Assembly (NCBI RefSeq): GCF_013371465.1
Contig: NZ_JABWDU010000013.1
Location: forward strand, 27,310-91,309
Direction: 5' to 3'
DNA: 64,000 bases
DNA from: Ensifer oleiphilus
GTDB lineage: Bacteria; Pseudomonadota; Alphaproteobacteria; Rhizobiales; Rhizobiaceae
Positions 1-8,543 of this stretch are shown here, piece after piece. Numbering within the stretch: position 1 is the stretch's first letter; each line of letters starts with the position of its first letter. Under the pieces are notes generated by a model. That model was not told the origin of the DNA, made no database searches, and saw nothing but the letters and a program-made list of their open reading frames with translations. Made by a program: the position numbers and the translations under genes.

Positions 1-1022
1 TGGTAGCTATCCGTGCGTCCGGGGTCGGAGCGGATCAGGTCGATCTCATAGATCGTGCGAGTTACCGTGAGCCGCGCCGTCAGCGTCGTCAACACCGCAA
101 TCACGATCATGATGGCAAGAATGCCCAGATAGCCACCGTAACCGATGGTGAACGTGCCGAAGAGTGCCGTCGCCTGGTCGGTTTCCGGCGTCGCCAAGGT
201 GCGGGATTGCCAGTAGCCGGCAAGCGCGAAGAACAGTGCCGCCAGCAGCCCGCCGGCGCCGGCCCCCTTGAGGCTTATCCTCAGGAAATGCTTCTGGAAC
301 TCCGATGCCACGAAACCGGCCTCGGCGCCGACGAAGTGCAGCACTTCGACGATATGGCGGTTTCCGGATAGAGCCCCGCGCGTTGCGAAGATGACGGTCA
401 GCACCATGGTCGAGAACACGAGGACGAGCACGCCCGTGCCGATCATCGCCGTGGTGTTGGCCATTGCCACCAGACGATCGACCCAGGTTCGGTGATCGTC
501 GAGGAAGGCCTGAGGGATGATCTCCGTCAGCGCCTTGCGCATGGCGGCGAAATCGGGCGGGTTGTTTTCATCGATGGTGATAATGACGAGGCGTGGAACC
601 GGCAATTCGTCGAGGTCGAGGCCCTCGCCAAGCCAGGGTTCGAGCAGGCGTGCGGTGGCTGCCCGGTCGACGATGTTACCGCCGGTCGCGCCGCTGAAGG
701 TCAGGGCCAGGTCGCGCGCGTCGGCGAGCGCCTTTTCCATATCGAGATTGTCATCGGGCTTGATCTGGATGGTGATCTCGCGGGAAATCTGGCTCTGCCA
801 GCTTTGCGCGGTCGCCCGCACCATGCTGACGCCACCGAGCGTCAGGCAGGCGAGGAACGACATGATGGCGATGACGCACATCAGCGCGTGTCCCGAGACG
901 TTGGTGGACGGTACGATCGGCCCCATGGGGCGCACGCGCATCTCGGTGCGGCGCGGCTGCTGCTGCGGTTCCGCCGGCTCTTGCGGCACCTCGTGGGTGC
1001 GTTTTGTGCGGCTCTCACTCAT
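1..1022 (-). CDS. ftsX: Cell division protein FtsX (3' end cut by window)
   Basis: Permease-like subunit of the FtsEX complex, which in the inner membrane couples divisome assembly to activation of septal peptidoglycan hydrolases. I translated the minus strand from the ATG at 1022. It gives a proline/glutamine/arginine-rich cytoplasmic N-terminus, a first TM (GHALMCVIAIMSFLACLTL), an extracytoplasmic domain of about 120 residues, and then TM segments around TGVLVLVFSTMVLTVIF, GGLLAALFFALAGYW and GYLGILAIMIVIAVLTTL, the FtsX/MacB_FtsX topology. About 340 codons are present with no stop before the left edge, so the C-terminus is missing but most of the protein is here. The start overlaps the end of ftsE by 8 bases, indicating translational coupling. 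Confidence 0.93.
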   Translation of the reverse strand, partial: MSESRTKRTHEVPQEPAEPQQQPRRTEMRVRPMGPIVPSTNVSGHALMCVIAIMSFLACLTLGGVSMVRATAQSWQSQISREITIQIKPDDNLDMEKALADARDLALTFSGATGGNIVDRAATARLLEPWLGEGLDLDELPVPRLVIITIDENNPPDFAAMRKALTEIIPQAFLDDHRTWVDRLVAMANTTAMIGTGVLVLVFSTMVLTVIFATRGALSGNRHIVEVLHFVGAEAGFVASEFQKHFLRISLKGAGAGGLLAALFFALAGYWQSRTLATPETDQATALFGTFTIGYGGYLGILAIMIVIAVLTTLTARLTVTRTIYEIDLIRSDPGRTDSY

Positions 1023-1674
1023 AGATATCGAGCCGCCCCTGCGAAAGGATCATGCGCCGTGCCTCCACCTGATCCATCAAGGACAGATCGTGGGTGGCGA
1101 TGACGACGGCGGTGCCGAGCCGGTTGAGTTCGAGAAAAAGGTTCAGCAGGCGGCGGGCCATCGGCGGGTCGACGTTGCCGGTCGGCTCGTCCGCGAGCAG
1201 GATTTCCGGTCGGTCGATCAGGGCGCGGGCGATCGCTGCGCGCTGCTTCTCACCGCCTGACAGCACCGGCGGCAGCACATTGATGCGCTCACCGAGCCCG
1301 ACCCATTTCAGCAGTTCGAGCACGTCGGCGCGGTAGCTCGATTCGTCCTTGCCACGCACGCGCAAGGGGAGGGCGACGTTTTCATAGGTGGTCAGATGGT
1401 CGAGCAGGCGAAAATCCTGGAAAACGATGCCGACGCGCCGTCGCAGCATCGGAAACTCTTCGCGCGGGATCGACGAAATATTGCGGTCGAACATGCGGAT
1501 CAGGCCGCGGGTCGGCTGCAACGAGAGGAAGAGCAGGCGCAGTAGCGTCGTCTTGCCGGCCCCGGACGGGCCGGTCAGGAACTGGAACGACCGACGCGGA
1601 ATGTCGAAGGTCAGGTCCCGAAGAATTTCCGGCCCCATACCATAACGCAATCCGACGTTCTCAAAATGAATCAA
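1015..1674 (-). CDS. ftsE: Cell division ATP-binding protein FtsE
   Basis: ABC-type ATPase partner of FtsX at the division septum; its ATP cycle is thought to gate FtsX-dependent peptidoglycan hydrolase activation. The 219-residue length is usual for FtsE. Walker A GPSGAGKTT lies at residues 35-43, the signature LSGGEKQR near 138-145, Walker B ILLADEP around 160, and the H-loop ATHD follows. It is the first gene of an ftsE-ftsX operon (8-base overlap). Upstream lies a divergent promoter region shared with the gene starting at 1971, and that region contains a CtrA-type box, which fits cell-cycle control. Confidence 0.96.
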   Translation of the reverse strand: MIHFENVGLRYGMGPEILRDLTFDIPRRSFQFLTGPSGAGKTTLLRLLFLSLQPTRGLIRMFDRNISSIPREEFPMLRRRVGIVFQDFRLLDHLTTYENVALPLRVRGKDESSYRADVLELLKWVGLGERINVLPPVLSGGEKQRAAIARALIDRPEILLADEPTGNVDPPMARRLLNLFLELNRLGTAVVIATHDLSLMDQVEARRMILSQGRLDIYE

Positions 1675-1779
1675 AGGGTAGCCCAGTCTCTCTCACGACC
1701 CATGCAGTTTTGCTGAAGGCCGGTCATCTGCGCATAGGACGACAAGCAACGAAAGGCAAAACCGCCAGCGGAACCATGG

Positions 1780-1794
1780 TTAAGCAGCGGTTAA
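1780..1794. promoter_or_regulatory. Candidate CtrA-binding box
   Basis: The sequence contains TTAA, seven bases, TTAA, which matches the alphaproteobacterial CtrA consensus TTAA-N7-TTAA exactly. A weaker copy (TTAA-N7-GGTT) lies at 1839-1853. The site is in the divergent region between ftsE and the gene at 1971, so a CtrA-controlled division promoter is plausible. The match is directly visible; binding is inferred. Confidence 0.55.
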
Positions 1795-1970
1795 TTTTTC
1801 ATGAAAAGACGCCGGTTTCGCGACCTCTTTGCGAAGCATTAACCATTTTGGTTTACGTGTCGGAAAGATTTGATGCAATGCCCAGATTCTTGCACCGCAC
1901 GGGATTGGCGCATTGCCCGATGGTTTCGTCTGGACGGTACGTCGCGTCCCGCGATCCAGGAGGAAAAGCG

Positions 1971-2636
1971 ATGCAGGCATTCCGCACGAAAATGGCTGGC
2001 GTCACGGCCTATGCCGATCTGCTGCCGCCGGACCGCGCTCGGCAAGGGCCTGCAACCGCCGCGCGCCGCGTCGACTACGTCGAGGCCGAGTTCGAGACCG
2101 TTACAACGACGGCCCGTCGCAATCCCTATCCGGTTTTCAACGACACCAAGCAGACCCGACGCCATGTCCCGATCCTGACGGTCGTTCGCGACGAGCAGAC
2201 CGTGGCAAGGCGCCTGTTGTCCTTCGCCGAGGCGCGGTTGCGCGCCATGCCGGCCCGCCAGTTTGCCGGGCTCGTCGCCGGCTTCGCGCTTGCGGCTTTT
2301 GCCGGCATTATCGCGCTTTCGACCGGCGACGGGGTTGCGCGCGATCCGTTGGCCATCAGCGACGTCACCGCCTCGCTCGATTATTCAGGCGGCATGCGGG
2401 TGCTTTCCGTCTACGGCTCCATCGACAATTCCTCTTCCGACCTGCAGCGCCTGCCTTTGGTCGTAGTGGATGTGGTGAGCAACGGCCGCAAGGTTACGGC
2501 GACGCGATTGATGCCGGAGGGTGCTGCAATCGCACCGGGCGAGAGCCGTCGCTTCGTGACCAGGCTCCCATATGCAGGTGGAAAAATGCCGGAAGTGAAG
2601 GTTTCCTTCGCCGAAAACGGTGTCTCCGTGCGCTGA
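1971..2636 (+). CDS. Single-pass membrane protein with DUF3426/FxLYD-like C-terminal domain
   Basis: Hypothetical protein of 221 residues. I chose the ATG at 1971 because AGGAGG sits 7-9 bases upstream; the frame stays open further upstream but has no ribosome site there. Residues 1-90 are hydrophilic, one TM (QFAGLVAGFALAAFAGIIAL) lies near residue 100, and the C-terminal 90 residues resemble the extracytoplasmic beta-sandwich of DUF3426/FxLYD proteins (DLQRLPLVVVDVV, then IAPGESRRFVTRL). In related genomes the gene between ftsE and hpt is, as I recall, often a zinc-ribbon (MJ0042) protein of this type. No CxxC pair is present in this reading frame. Function unknown; an envelope role is possible given the ftsEX neighbours. 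Confidence 0.7.
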   Translation: MQAFRTKMAGVTAYADLLPPDRARQGPATAARRVDYVEAEFETVTTTARRNPYPVFNDTKQTRRHVPILTVVRDEQTVARRLLSFAEARLRAMPARQFAGLVAGFALAAFAGIIALSTGDGVARDPLAISDVTASLDYSGGMRVLSVYGSIDNSSSDLQRLPLVVVDVVSNGRKVTATRLMPEGAAIAPGESRRFVTRLPYAGGKMPEVKVSFAENGVSVR

Positions 2637-2699
2637 TTGTGCTAAGCGGGCGCGAAAGGGAAGGCGTCAGTCTTCCGAATGAAACGCTGGAGAAGCCGC

Positions 2700-3245
2700 A
2701 TGCCCGTCGTTCGCGGAAAGAATATCGAGCCCCTTTACACGGCAGAAACGATCGCCGCACGCAACACCGAGCTTGCCGACATGATCGTCGAAGGTCCCCA
2801 TAAGGATCTGCTGGTGATCGCCGTGTTGAAGGGCTCGTTCATCTTTGCCGCAGACCTGATCCGCGCCATGCACAACACGGGGCTTGCGCCTGAGGTCGAG
2901 TTCATCACGCTGTCGAGCTACGGGCTTGGCACGGTCTCCCAGGGCGTGAAGATCATCAAGGACATCGACAGCGACGTGCATGGCCGCGACGTGCTCCTGA
3001 TCGACGATATCCTGGAATCTGGCCGGACCCTGCGCTTTGCCAAGGAACTGATGTACGAGCGCGGCGCGCGCAACGTCACCATCGCGGTACTGCTCGACAA
3101 GCGCGTCAAGCGCAAGGTCGAGCTTGAGGCTGATTATGTCGGCTTCGAATGCCCCGACCATTTCGTCGTTGGCTACGGCATGGACGTGGCATACGCATTC
3201 CGCGAATTGCCGTTCGTCGGCGTTGTCACCGGCGACGCCGAGTAA
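2700..3245 (+). CDS. hpt: Hypoxanthine phosphoribosyltransferase
   Basis: Purine salvage enzyme transferring the phosphoribosyl group of PRPP to hypoxanthine or guanine in the cytoplasm. The PRPP-binding motif VLLIDDILESGRT lies at residues 98-110. The protein is 181 residues long from the ATG at 2700, chosen because GGAG lies about 7 bases upstream and family members start MPVVRGKNIEPLY. An alternative ATG at 2679 would add seven basic residues and has no good ribosome site. It follows the membrane-protein gene by about 60 bases and may be cotranscribed with it. Confidence 0.93.
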   Translation: MPVVRGKNIEPLYTAETIAARNTELADMIVEGPHKDLLVIAVLKGSFIFAADLIRAMHNTGLAPEVEFITLSSYGLGTVSQGVKIIKDIDSDVHGRDVLLIDDILESGRTLRFAKELMYERGARNVTIAVLLDKRVKRKVELEADYVGFECPDHFVVGYGMDVAYAFRELPFVGVVTGDAE

Positions 3246-3258
3246 AAGCGAGAATAGG

Positions 3259-3289
3259 CAGCGCTGCGGCATGTGAGATCGCAGCGCTG
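3259..3289 (+). terminator. Stem-loop after hpt
   Basis: Perfect 10-base-pair stem CAGCGCTGCG / CGCAGCGCTG with an 11-base loop, starting 14 bases after the hpt stop. No T-run follows, so it may be a weak or RNA-stabilising 3' structure and not a classical terminator. Confidence 0.4.
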
Positions 3290-3534
3290 AAGCGACCTCG
3301 GGGATCGCCCGGAACCGGTCCTGCCGATCCGACATTCCGAAATCCAGCCGCCCGGCGTTTACCGAACACAAAGAAAAAGCTGATTGTTTGGGGGCGTGTC
3401 GCGCTTCGCCCCTCAAAGGTTTTGCGCGCCGCTGCGGCCTGCCATCACATTTCTCGTGAGCGTTGCCGTATCCATTGGAATGGGCCGGTTTCTTCGCGAG
3501 AGCCGTGCCGTCGCAGCGAACGCGGGAGGCCATG

Positions 3535-3894
3535 ATGGCGAAGATCCTGATTACCGAGGACGAGGATGCATTGCGCTCGTTCGTCGCGCGGGCCCTGAGG
3601 CTCGATGGACATGAGACCGTGGAGGCTGGAGACGGCGCAGACGGACTTGCCTGCCTGCAGACCGAGAATTTCGATCTGCTTCTGTCGGACATCCGCATGC
3701 CCGTGATGGACGGTATCGAGTTGACCCACCAAGCGTCCGCCGCCTTTCCGGCGATGAAGATCCTGCTGATGACCGGGTACGCCGAGCAACGTGAGCGCGC
3801 CGACGATCTCGCCGACAAGATCGTCGACGTCATCTCCAAACCCTTTTCCCTGCCCGATATTCGCAAGGCCGTGGCACTGGCGCTTGCTGCCTGA
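3535..3894 (+). CDS. cpdR: Single-domain response regulator CpdR
   Basis: Stand-alone receiver domain of 119 residues with no output domain. CpdR controls polar recruitment of the ClpXP protease and timed proteolysis of cell-cycle factors in alphaproteobacteria. The acidic pocket (E8, D9, D11), phospho-acceptor D52 in LLLSDIRMPVMDG, T in LLMTGYA and the terminal SKPF lysine are all visible. I chose the ATG at 3535 (GGGAGG five bases away) over the adjacent ATG at 3532. It stands alone between hpt and a convergent gene. A generic CheY-like regulator is possible, but the length, context and SKPFSLPDI ending fit CpdR. Confidence 0.88.
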   Translation: MAKILITEDEDALRSFVARALRLDGHETVEAGDGADGLACLQTENFDLLLSDIRMPVMDGIELTHQASAAFPAMKILLMTGYAEQRERADDLADKIVDVISKPFSLPDIRKAVALALAA

Positions 3895-3975
3895 CACGGC
3901 CGGCGATGAACACGCCTCGATCGGAGGCACGGCGGGGGCGGCAACCCTGAGGGGCCTGCCCACCTGACAATCAAA

Positions 3976-4009
3976 GACGCCCTTGGCGCGGTTTGGCTCC
4001 AAGGGCGTC
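3976..4009. terminator. Bidirectional terminator between cpdR and the TIGR02302 gene
   Basis: Perfect 11-base-pair stem GACGCCCTTGG / CCAAGGGCGTC with a 12-base loop, followed on the plus strand by GTCGTTTTC. It lies between two convergent genes. Confidence 0.75.
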
Positions 4010-4040
4010 GTCGTTTTCGGCTGCCGTTGTCGATGCTGTG

Positions 4041-6662
4041 TCAGCGCATGTCGAGCAGGCGCTCAAGATACTGGCGTTCGGCTTCCGGCGACAGTGTGTT
4101 GCCGAGCCGCCGGCGGATTTCGTCGAGGATCTCGCGTGCCCGCTGGGTATCGATTTCGTCCGGCACCTTGACCTGGTCGCCGAAATCTGGACCGGCATTC
4201 TGCTGGCGCCGACCGAGCGGATCGCGGCCATTCTGGCCATATTGCGGTACGCCCTGACCGGGACCCTGTCCCTGGGCCTGCATCTGGTTCATCATGTCCT
4301 GGGCGCCTTCGCGCAACGCCTGCAGTGCGCGGCCCTGGCTGCCGACGGCCGGTTCGCCCTGGCCCTTGCCAAGTGACCCGGAGGCGCCGTCCATTTCCCG
4401 CTTGGCGTCGCCGAAACCCTTGCCGGGCTTGATGCCGAGGCTTTCGAGCCCCTTCTGCAGTTCGCCGAGCTGCTTGCCCAGTGCATCCTGCTGCTGCTTC
4501 AGCTGCTTCAGCGCCTCCTTCAGCTGCTCGGCCGTCATGTCGTCAAGCGGGTTTTGCTCGCCGTTCTCGTCACCGCGCTGGCCGGGATCCTGTGGCATCT
4601 CCTGGCCGTAGAGCTCGTTGTCCTCGCCTTGCAGCGGGTCGCCGCGCTGCATGCGGTCGCGCTGCGCCTGGTCGAGCTTGAACGTCTCGTCCATCAGCCG
4701 TTGCTGCTCCTGCATCAGCTGGCCGAGCTTGTCCATCTGCTGGCGCATGGCGTTGTTCTGTTCGCCCATCTGCTGCTGACCGCGATTGGCCTGCAGGTTG
4801 TTCATCATCCGCTGAAGTTCGGACAACATCTGACGGGCTTGATCGCGGGCGCCCGAGCGCGCCAGGTTTTCGATCTGGTTCATCATCTTTTCCAGATCCT
4901 GCTGGCGCAGAACATTGTTCTGATCCGGATTGGCGGCCATGCGCGGGTTCTTCGCGGCCTCCTTGGCAAGCGCCTGCATGTACTCCTGCATGGCTTCGCG
5001 CAACTCCTTCATCAGCTTGGCGATTTCCTCGTCGGGCGCGTTGCGTTCGAGCGCATCCGAGAGCGCCTGCTGCGCATCGCGCAGGCGGCGGTCGGCAAGC
5101 GACAGATCGCCGTCTTCGATGCCAAGCGCGATTTCCCAGAGATGTTTGGCGGCATCGCGCAGCATGTCGTCGTTGCGCGCCAGCGCCATGCGCGAGCGCG
5201 CCGATTTCAACAGCAGGAAATGGGTGAGATTGGGGATCGTTTCCTCGGCGAAACTGGCGATCGCGTCATTGAGGTCGATCGCCCGCGGCAGATCGTTGGC
5301 GTTGAGCGCGAAGACCTGGCGCTGTTCGGCGACTGAACCTGCCAGAGGATTGAAGAATTGCCGTGCCGGCAGGATCATGTCCTGTGGCACGCTGCGACCT
5401 TCCTGACCGGCGGCATCGCGAGCAACGAGCGTGATGCGGACGCGCTTTCCGGCGAGCGGATGTTCACTGAGATTGCGGCTGGTCGTTCCCTTGGCCTCGC
5501 GGGCATTGCGACGCGGCAGGTCGAGCCGGTATTCGGGAAGCGGATAGAGCGGCCGTGCGTCCTTCACCGGCTCGTCCAGCGGCTTGATCTCGGCCCAGGC
5601 CTGGGCGATCCCGTAGTCATCGGATGCGAGGAACGTGATGTCGAGCGACGCGTTTGGCGTCGGCTTCGGCAGGCCGTCGAAGGCGATCTGCGGCACGCTG
5701 TCGGGCGTGATCTTGAACGTCCACTTCTGCCCGCCGACCGAGAGCTCCCCGTCCTTGACGATCTTGTAGAGGTGATTGCGCACCGCATTGGCGTCGGGCG
5801 CCTTCTGTGCGGCCGGCTGCGTTGCTGCAGCCTTTTCGTCGGGTTTTTCGCCGGCCGTCGGTATGATGATCGGTTCCGCCGATCCGTTTTCCGAATAGCG
5901 GACGGCTTCGTCGGTGCCGGCTCCCGTGACGCGCACGGTCAGGTCGCTGAACTGCGGAATGGTGATTGCCGCCGTTTCGTCGGCCGGGGAGGCGACGCCC
6001 TGGCGGCCGGTGAGGAAGACGGGTGCGCGCCCGGTATAGGCGGGCGGCGTCACCCAGGCGTCGACCCTTATGTCGGCGACTTCGCTTGCAGGCTGCGGCA
6101 GGTGGAAGGCGTCCGATAGCAATCCTGCCCGGTTGGAGTAGGAATAGGCGAAGGCGACGCAGGCGATCAGCACCGGCAGGGCGCGCAGCGCGAAGGGGTC
6201 GTGGCGGGCAATGTCGGGACGCGGCAGCCCTGTGTCGAGCGCGCGGATCATGCCCGCCATGCGCGTCTGGTGTTCACGCCACAGGGCCTGGCCGAAGGCG
6301 CCGCCGGTTGCCGGCATGTCGTCCTGGACGCGGATCGCCTGGTGCGGCAGGTCGTTGCGTTCCTCCAGCATGCGGTCGGCATCGACATTGCCAGGCAATC
6401 TCAACCGGGTCAGTGGAACGAGAGAAGCGACGAAGGCGACGAGAAAGCCCAAGAGCAGGACCGCATGCAGCCAAAGCGGAGCGATGCGGAAGAGGCCGAG
6501 CCAGGCAGCCGACAGAAACAGGAGGACGATCGAAGCGGGAACGAGGGCGCGCGGCAAAACCTGCTCGGCGATCAACACCGCCCGTGCGACAAATCTCTTC
6601 AGTGCCAGCGTTCTGGCAAAAGACTTCGGTTGTGGCGTTTCATCCTGCCGGAATTGCGTCAT
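4041..6662 (-). CDS. TIGR02302 / DUF4175 large membrane-anchored protein
   Basis: Conserved alphaproteobacterial protein of 873 residues with unknown biochemical role. Two hydrophobic segments at about residues 28-85 and a third near 160-180 anchor it in the inner membrane. A long extracytoplasmic region follows, with beta-rich domains (VDAWVTPPAYTGRAPVFL) in the middle. The last 250 residues are extremely Q/M/E/R-rich and helical (QQQMGEQNNAMRQQMDKLG), probably coiled coil. It is the last gene of the argH-lipoprotein-lysA series on this strand, 150 bases downstream of lysA. The conserved linkage suggests a shared promoter, not necessarily a shared pathway. Confidence 0.85.
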   Translation of the reverse strand: MTQFRQDETPQPKSFARTLALKRFVARAVLIAEQVLPRALVPASIVLLFLSAAWLGLFRIAPLWLHAVLLLGFLVAFVASLVPLTRLRLPGNVDADRMLEERNDLPHQAIRVQDDMPATGGAFGQALWREHQTRMAGMIRALDTGLPRPDIARHDPFALRALPVLIACVAFAYSYSNRAGLLSDAFHLPQPASEVADIRVDAWVTPPAYTGRAPVFLTGRQGVASPADETAAITIPQFSDLTVRVTGAGTDEAVRYSENGSAEPIIIPTAGEKPDEKAAATQPAAQKAPDANAVRNHLYKIVKDGELSVGGQKWTFKITPDSVPQIAFDGLPKPTPNASLDITFLASDDYGIAQAWAEIKPLDEPVKDARPLYPLPEYRLDLPRRNAREAKGTTSRNLSEHPLAGKRVRITLVARDAAGQEGRSVPQDMILPARQFFNPLAGSVAEQRQVFALNANDLPRAIDLNDAIASFAEETIPNLTHFLLLKSARSRMALARNDDMLRDAAKHLWEIALGIEDGDLSLADRRLRDAQQALSDALERNAPDEEIAKLMKELREAMQEYMQALAKEAAKNPRMAANPDQNNVLRQQDLEKMMNQIENLARSGARDQARQMLSELQRMMNNLQANRGQQQMGEQNNAMRQQMDKLGQLMQEQQRLMDETFKLDQAQRDRMQRGDPLQGEDNELYGQEMPQDPGQRGDENGEQNPLDDMTAEQLKEALKQLKQQQDALGKQLGELQKGLESLGIKPGKGFGDAKREMDGASGSLGKGQGEPAVGSQGRALQALREGAQDMMNQMQAQGQGPGQGVPQYGQNGRDPLGRRQQNAGPDFGDQVKVPDEIDTQRAREILDEIRRRLGNTLSPEAERQYLERLLDMR

Positions 6663-6813
6663 CCGCCCAAGTTCCCTTTCGGCCGCTCATGACCGCTCGT
6701 GACCGACCTATTGAAGGCTCAGGATAACATCGTTTGTGGCGAAGACGAGGGCGACAACAAAATCGTGATCGCCCGCGCGGGCGATCCACAGATCATCGTC
6801 CGATCATGGGTGG

Positions 6814-8082
6814 TCAGTCGAGCCAGTCCGGGACGGAATCGAGCCCGATCAGGTCATCGTAGCTCTGGCGCGGCCGGATCACGTGGAAGCGATCGCCCTT
6901 GACCAGGACTTCCGGGATCAACAGCCGGCTGTTGTAGGTGCTGGCCTGTACGGCGCCATAGGCTCCGGCCGAGCTGATGGCGAAGAGATCGCCCGGCTTC
7001 GGCATGGCCATTTCGCGGTCAAGGGCCAGATAATCGCCGGTCTCGCAGACAGGCCCGACGACGTCGGCCTTGATGCGGGGGGCGTTGGCCGCTGAAATGC
7101 GCACAGGCCTGATCTCGTGATAGGCCTCATAGAGCGTCGGGCGGATCAGATCGTTCATGGCGCCGTCGACGATGACGAAGGTCTTGTCGCCGCCGTCCTT
7201 GACGTAGATGACCTCGGTCACAAGGATGCCGGCATTGCCGACGATCAGCCGGCCCGGCTCGGTGACGATCTTGCAGCCGAGCGATTGCAGCTGGTTCTTG
7301 ACGATGTCGGCATAGGCGTCGGGCAGCGGCGGCGGATTGTTGTCTTCCTTGTAGGGAATGCCGAGACCACCGCCGATATCGACATGATCGATCGCATGGC
7401 CATCGCTGCGCAGCGTGTCGACCAGTTCGCGCAAGAGCTTGAAGGCGTCGTCGAAGGGCTGCAGCTCGGTGATCTGGCTGCCGATATGCATGTCGATACC
7501 GGTGACCTGGATGCCGGGCAGCGTTGCGGCATGGGCGTAGACTGCGCGGGCGCGCTCCCACGAAATGCCGAACTTGTTTTCCTTCTTGCCGGTCGAGATC
7601 TTCGAATGGGTGCGCGCGTCGACATCCGGATTGATGCGGAAGGAAACGTGCGCACGCTTGCCGGCGCGTACGGCGCGCTGGTTCAGGACCTCGAGCTCCG
7701 GCTCGGACTCGACGTTGAAGCAGTAGATGCCGACTTCGAGCGCCAGATCCATTTCCTGCGGCGTCTTGCCGACGCCCGAAAACATGATCCGGCTTGCCGG
7801 AATGCCGGCGGCCAGCGCGCGGCGCAACTCACCGCCGGACACGACGTCGACGCCGGCGCCGAGGCGCGCGAGCGTCTTCAGCACCGCCTGGTTGGAATTG
7901 GCCTTCATGGCGTAGCAGACCATCGCATCGACGTCGGCAAAGGCCTTCGAGAAGACCTTGTAGTGCCGCTCGAGCGTTGCGGTCGAATAACAATAGAAGG
8001 GTGTTCCGACGGCACGAGCGATGTCGGTCACCGGCACGTCTTCGGCGTAGAGAATTCCGTCGCGGTATTCGAAATGATTCAC
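6814..8082 (-). CDS. lysA: Diaminopimelate decarboxylase
   Basis: PLP enzyme of fold type III that decarboxylates meso-diaminopimelate to L-lysine, the last step of lysine synthesis. The 422-residue length is typical. The PLP lysine is K60 in CYAMKANSN; the glycine-rich phosphate-binding stretch HVDIGGGLGIPY and the C-terminal PVCETGDYLALDR (active-site Cys-Glu) are present. It lies downstream of argH and the LptM-like gene, separated by a repeat-rich spacer, and upstream of the TIGR02302 gene. The aspartokinase for the same pathway is also in this window, at 49900. Confidence 0.96.
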   Translation of the reverse strand: MNHFEYRDGILYAEDVPVTDIARAVGTPFYCYSTATLERHYKVFSKAFADVDAMVCYAMKANSNQAVLKTLARLGAGVDVVSGGELRRALAAGIPASRIMFSGVGKTPQEMDLALEVGIYCFNVESEPELEVLNQRAVRAGKRAHVSFRINPDVDARTHSKISTGKKENKFGISWERARAVYAHAATLPGIQVTGIDMHIGSQITELQPFDDAFKLLRELVDTLRSDGHAIDHVDIGGGLGIPYKEDNNPPPLPDAYADIVKNQLQSLGCKIVTEPGRLIVGNAGILVTEVIYVKDGGDKTFVIVDGAMNDLIRPTLYEAYHEIRPVRISAANAPRIKADVVGPVCETGDYLALDREMAMPKPGDLFAISSAGAYGAVQASTYNSRLLIPEVLVKGDRFHVIRPRQSYDDLIGLDSVPDWLD

Positions 8083-8102
8083 GGGGCGTGGCTCGGCTTA
8101 GT

Positions 8103-8201
8103 GCATTTCCAGGAAAAGTGCGAAGCGGTTTTTCCGTCCGGAAATGCGTTGAAACAAAGAGATAGAGCGTTTCTACACTCCGTCTGAACCGGAAGGCTCT
8201 A
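8103..8201. repeat. Rhizobial intergenic palindromic repeat element
   Basis: The spacer between lysA and the lipoprotein gene contains GCATTTCC (8103-8110) pairing with GGAAATGC (8140-8147), followed by a second dyad TAGAGC (8163-8168) / GCTCTA (8196-8201). The first half is the short mosaic palindrome that I recall being scattered through rhizobial intergenic regions. The right edge of the element supplies the TAG stop of the lipoprotein gene. I saw no second full copy in the window. Confidence 0.55.
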
Positions 8202-8393
8202 GAGGAGGGGATCGAGCAGGAAACGGCGGTCGTCAGCCTGTTCTTTCTTTTCGACGGTTCCGGCAGGGGTCAGGGTGTTGATCGGTGCCGTCGAGCCGGG
8301 TCGGTCGAGGTCGCCCTTGCGTCCACAACCGGCAAGAACCAGCCCGGGGATCGCCAGAAGAAGCGCAAACCGGGCCGCCTTCGTGAATGTCAT
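8199..8393 (-). CDS. LptM-like small lipoprotein
   Basis: Predicted 64-residue lipoprotein. The signal peptide is hydrophobic (AARFALLLAIPGLVLAGC) with lipobox cysteine C23; the mature part begins CGRKGDLDRP, which matches the short LptM/YifL lipoproteins that in Escherichia coli assist maturation of the LptDE lipopolysaccharide translocon. The rest is a short disordered tail. I chose the ATG at 8393 (AAGGA about 8 bases upstream); the frame is open further upstream without signal-peptide character. It sits between argH and lysA, the usual place of this gene in many proteobacteria. Confidence 0.85.
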   Translation of the reverse strand: MTFTKAARFALLLAIPGLVLAGCGRKGDLDRPGSTAPINTLTPAGTVEKKEQADDRRFLLDPLL

Positions 8394-8543
8394 CGTGATT
8401 TTCCTTCGCGGAGACTGATGCTGGTGCGATGTCTTATCGATTTTTCCGGCGCTTGTGCACCCTGATTCTGCGACGTGTTTCAGACCCTTGTGCCGAGACA
8501 GGCCATTGCCCCGAAACCGCCGGGCGGTTTCGGGAAACAAGCA

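Noticed and set aside
1873..1935. CPxxC-containing frame upstream of the membrane-protein gene (possible displaced zinc ribbon)
   Set aside because: Only one Cys pair, no second CxxC, and the following sequence does not resemble an MJ0042 domain; it is out of frame with the gene.
2667..3974. 435-residue minus-strand frame across hpt and cpdR
   Set aside because: Overlaps two clear genes on the other strand and has no domain features.
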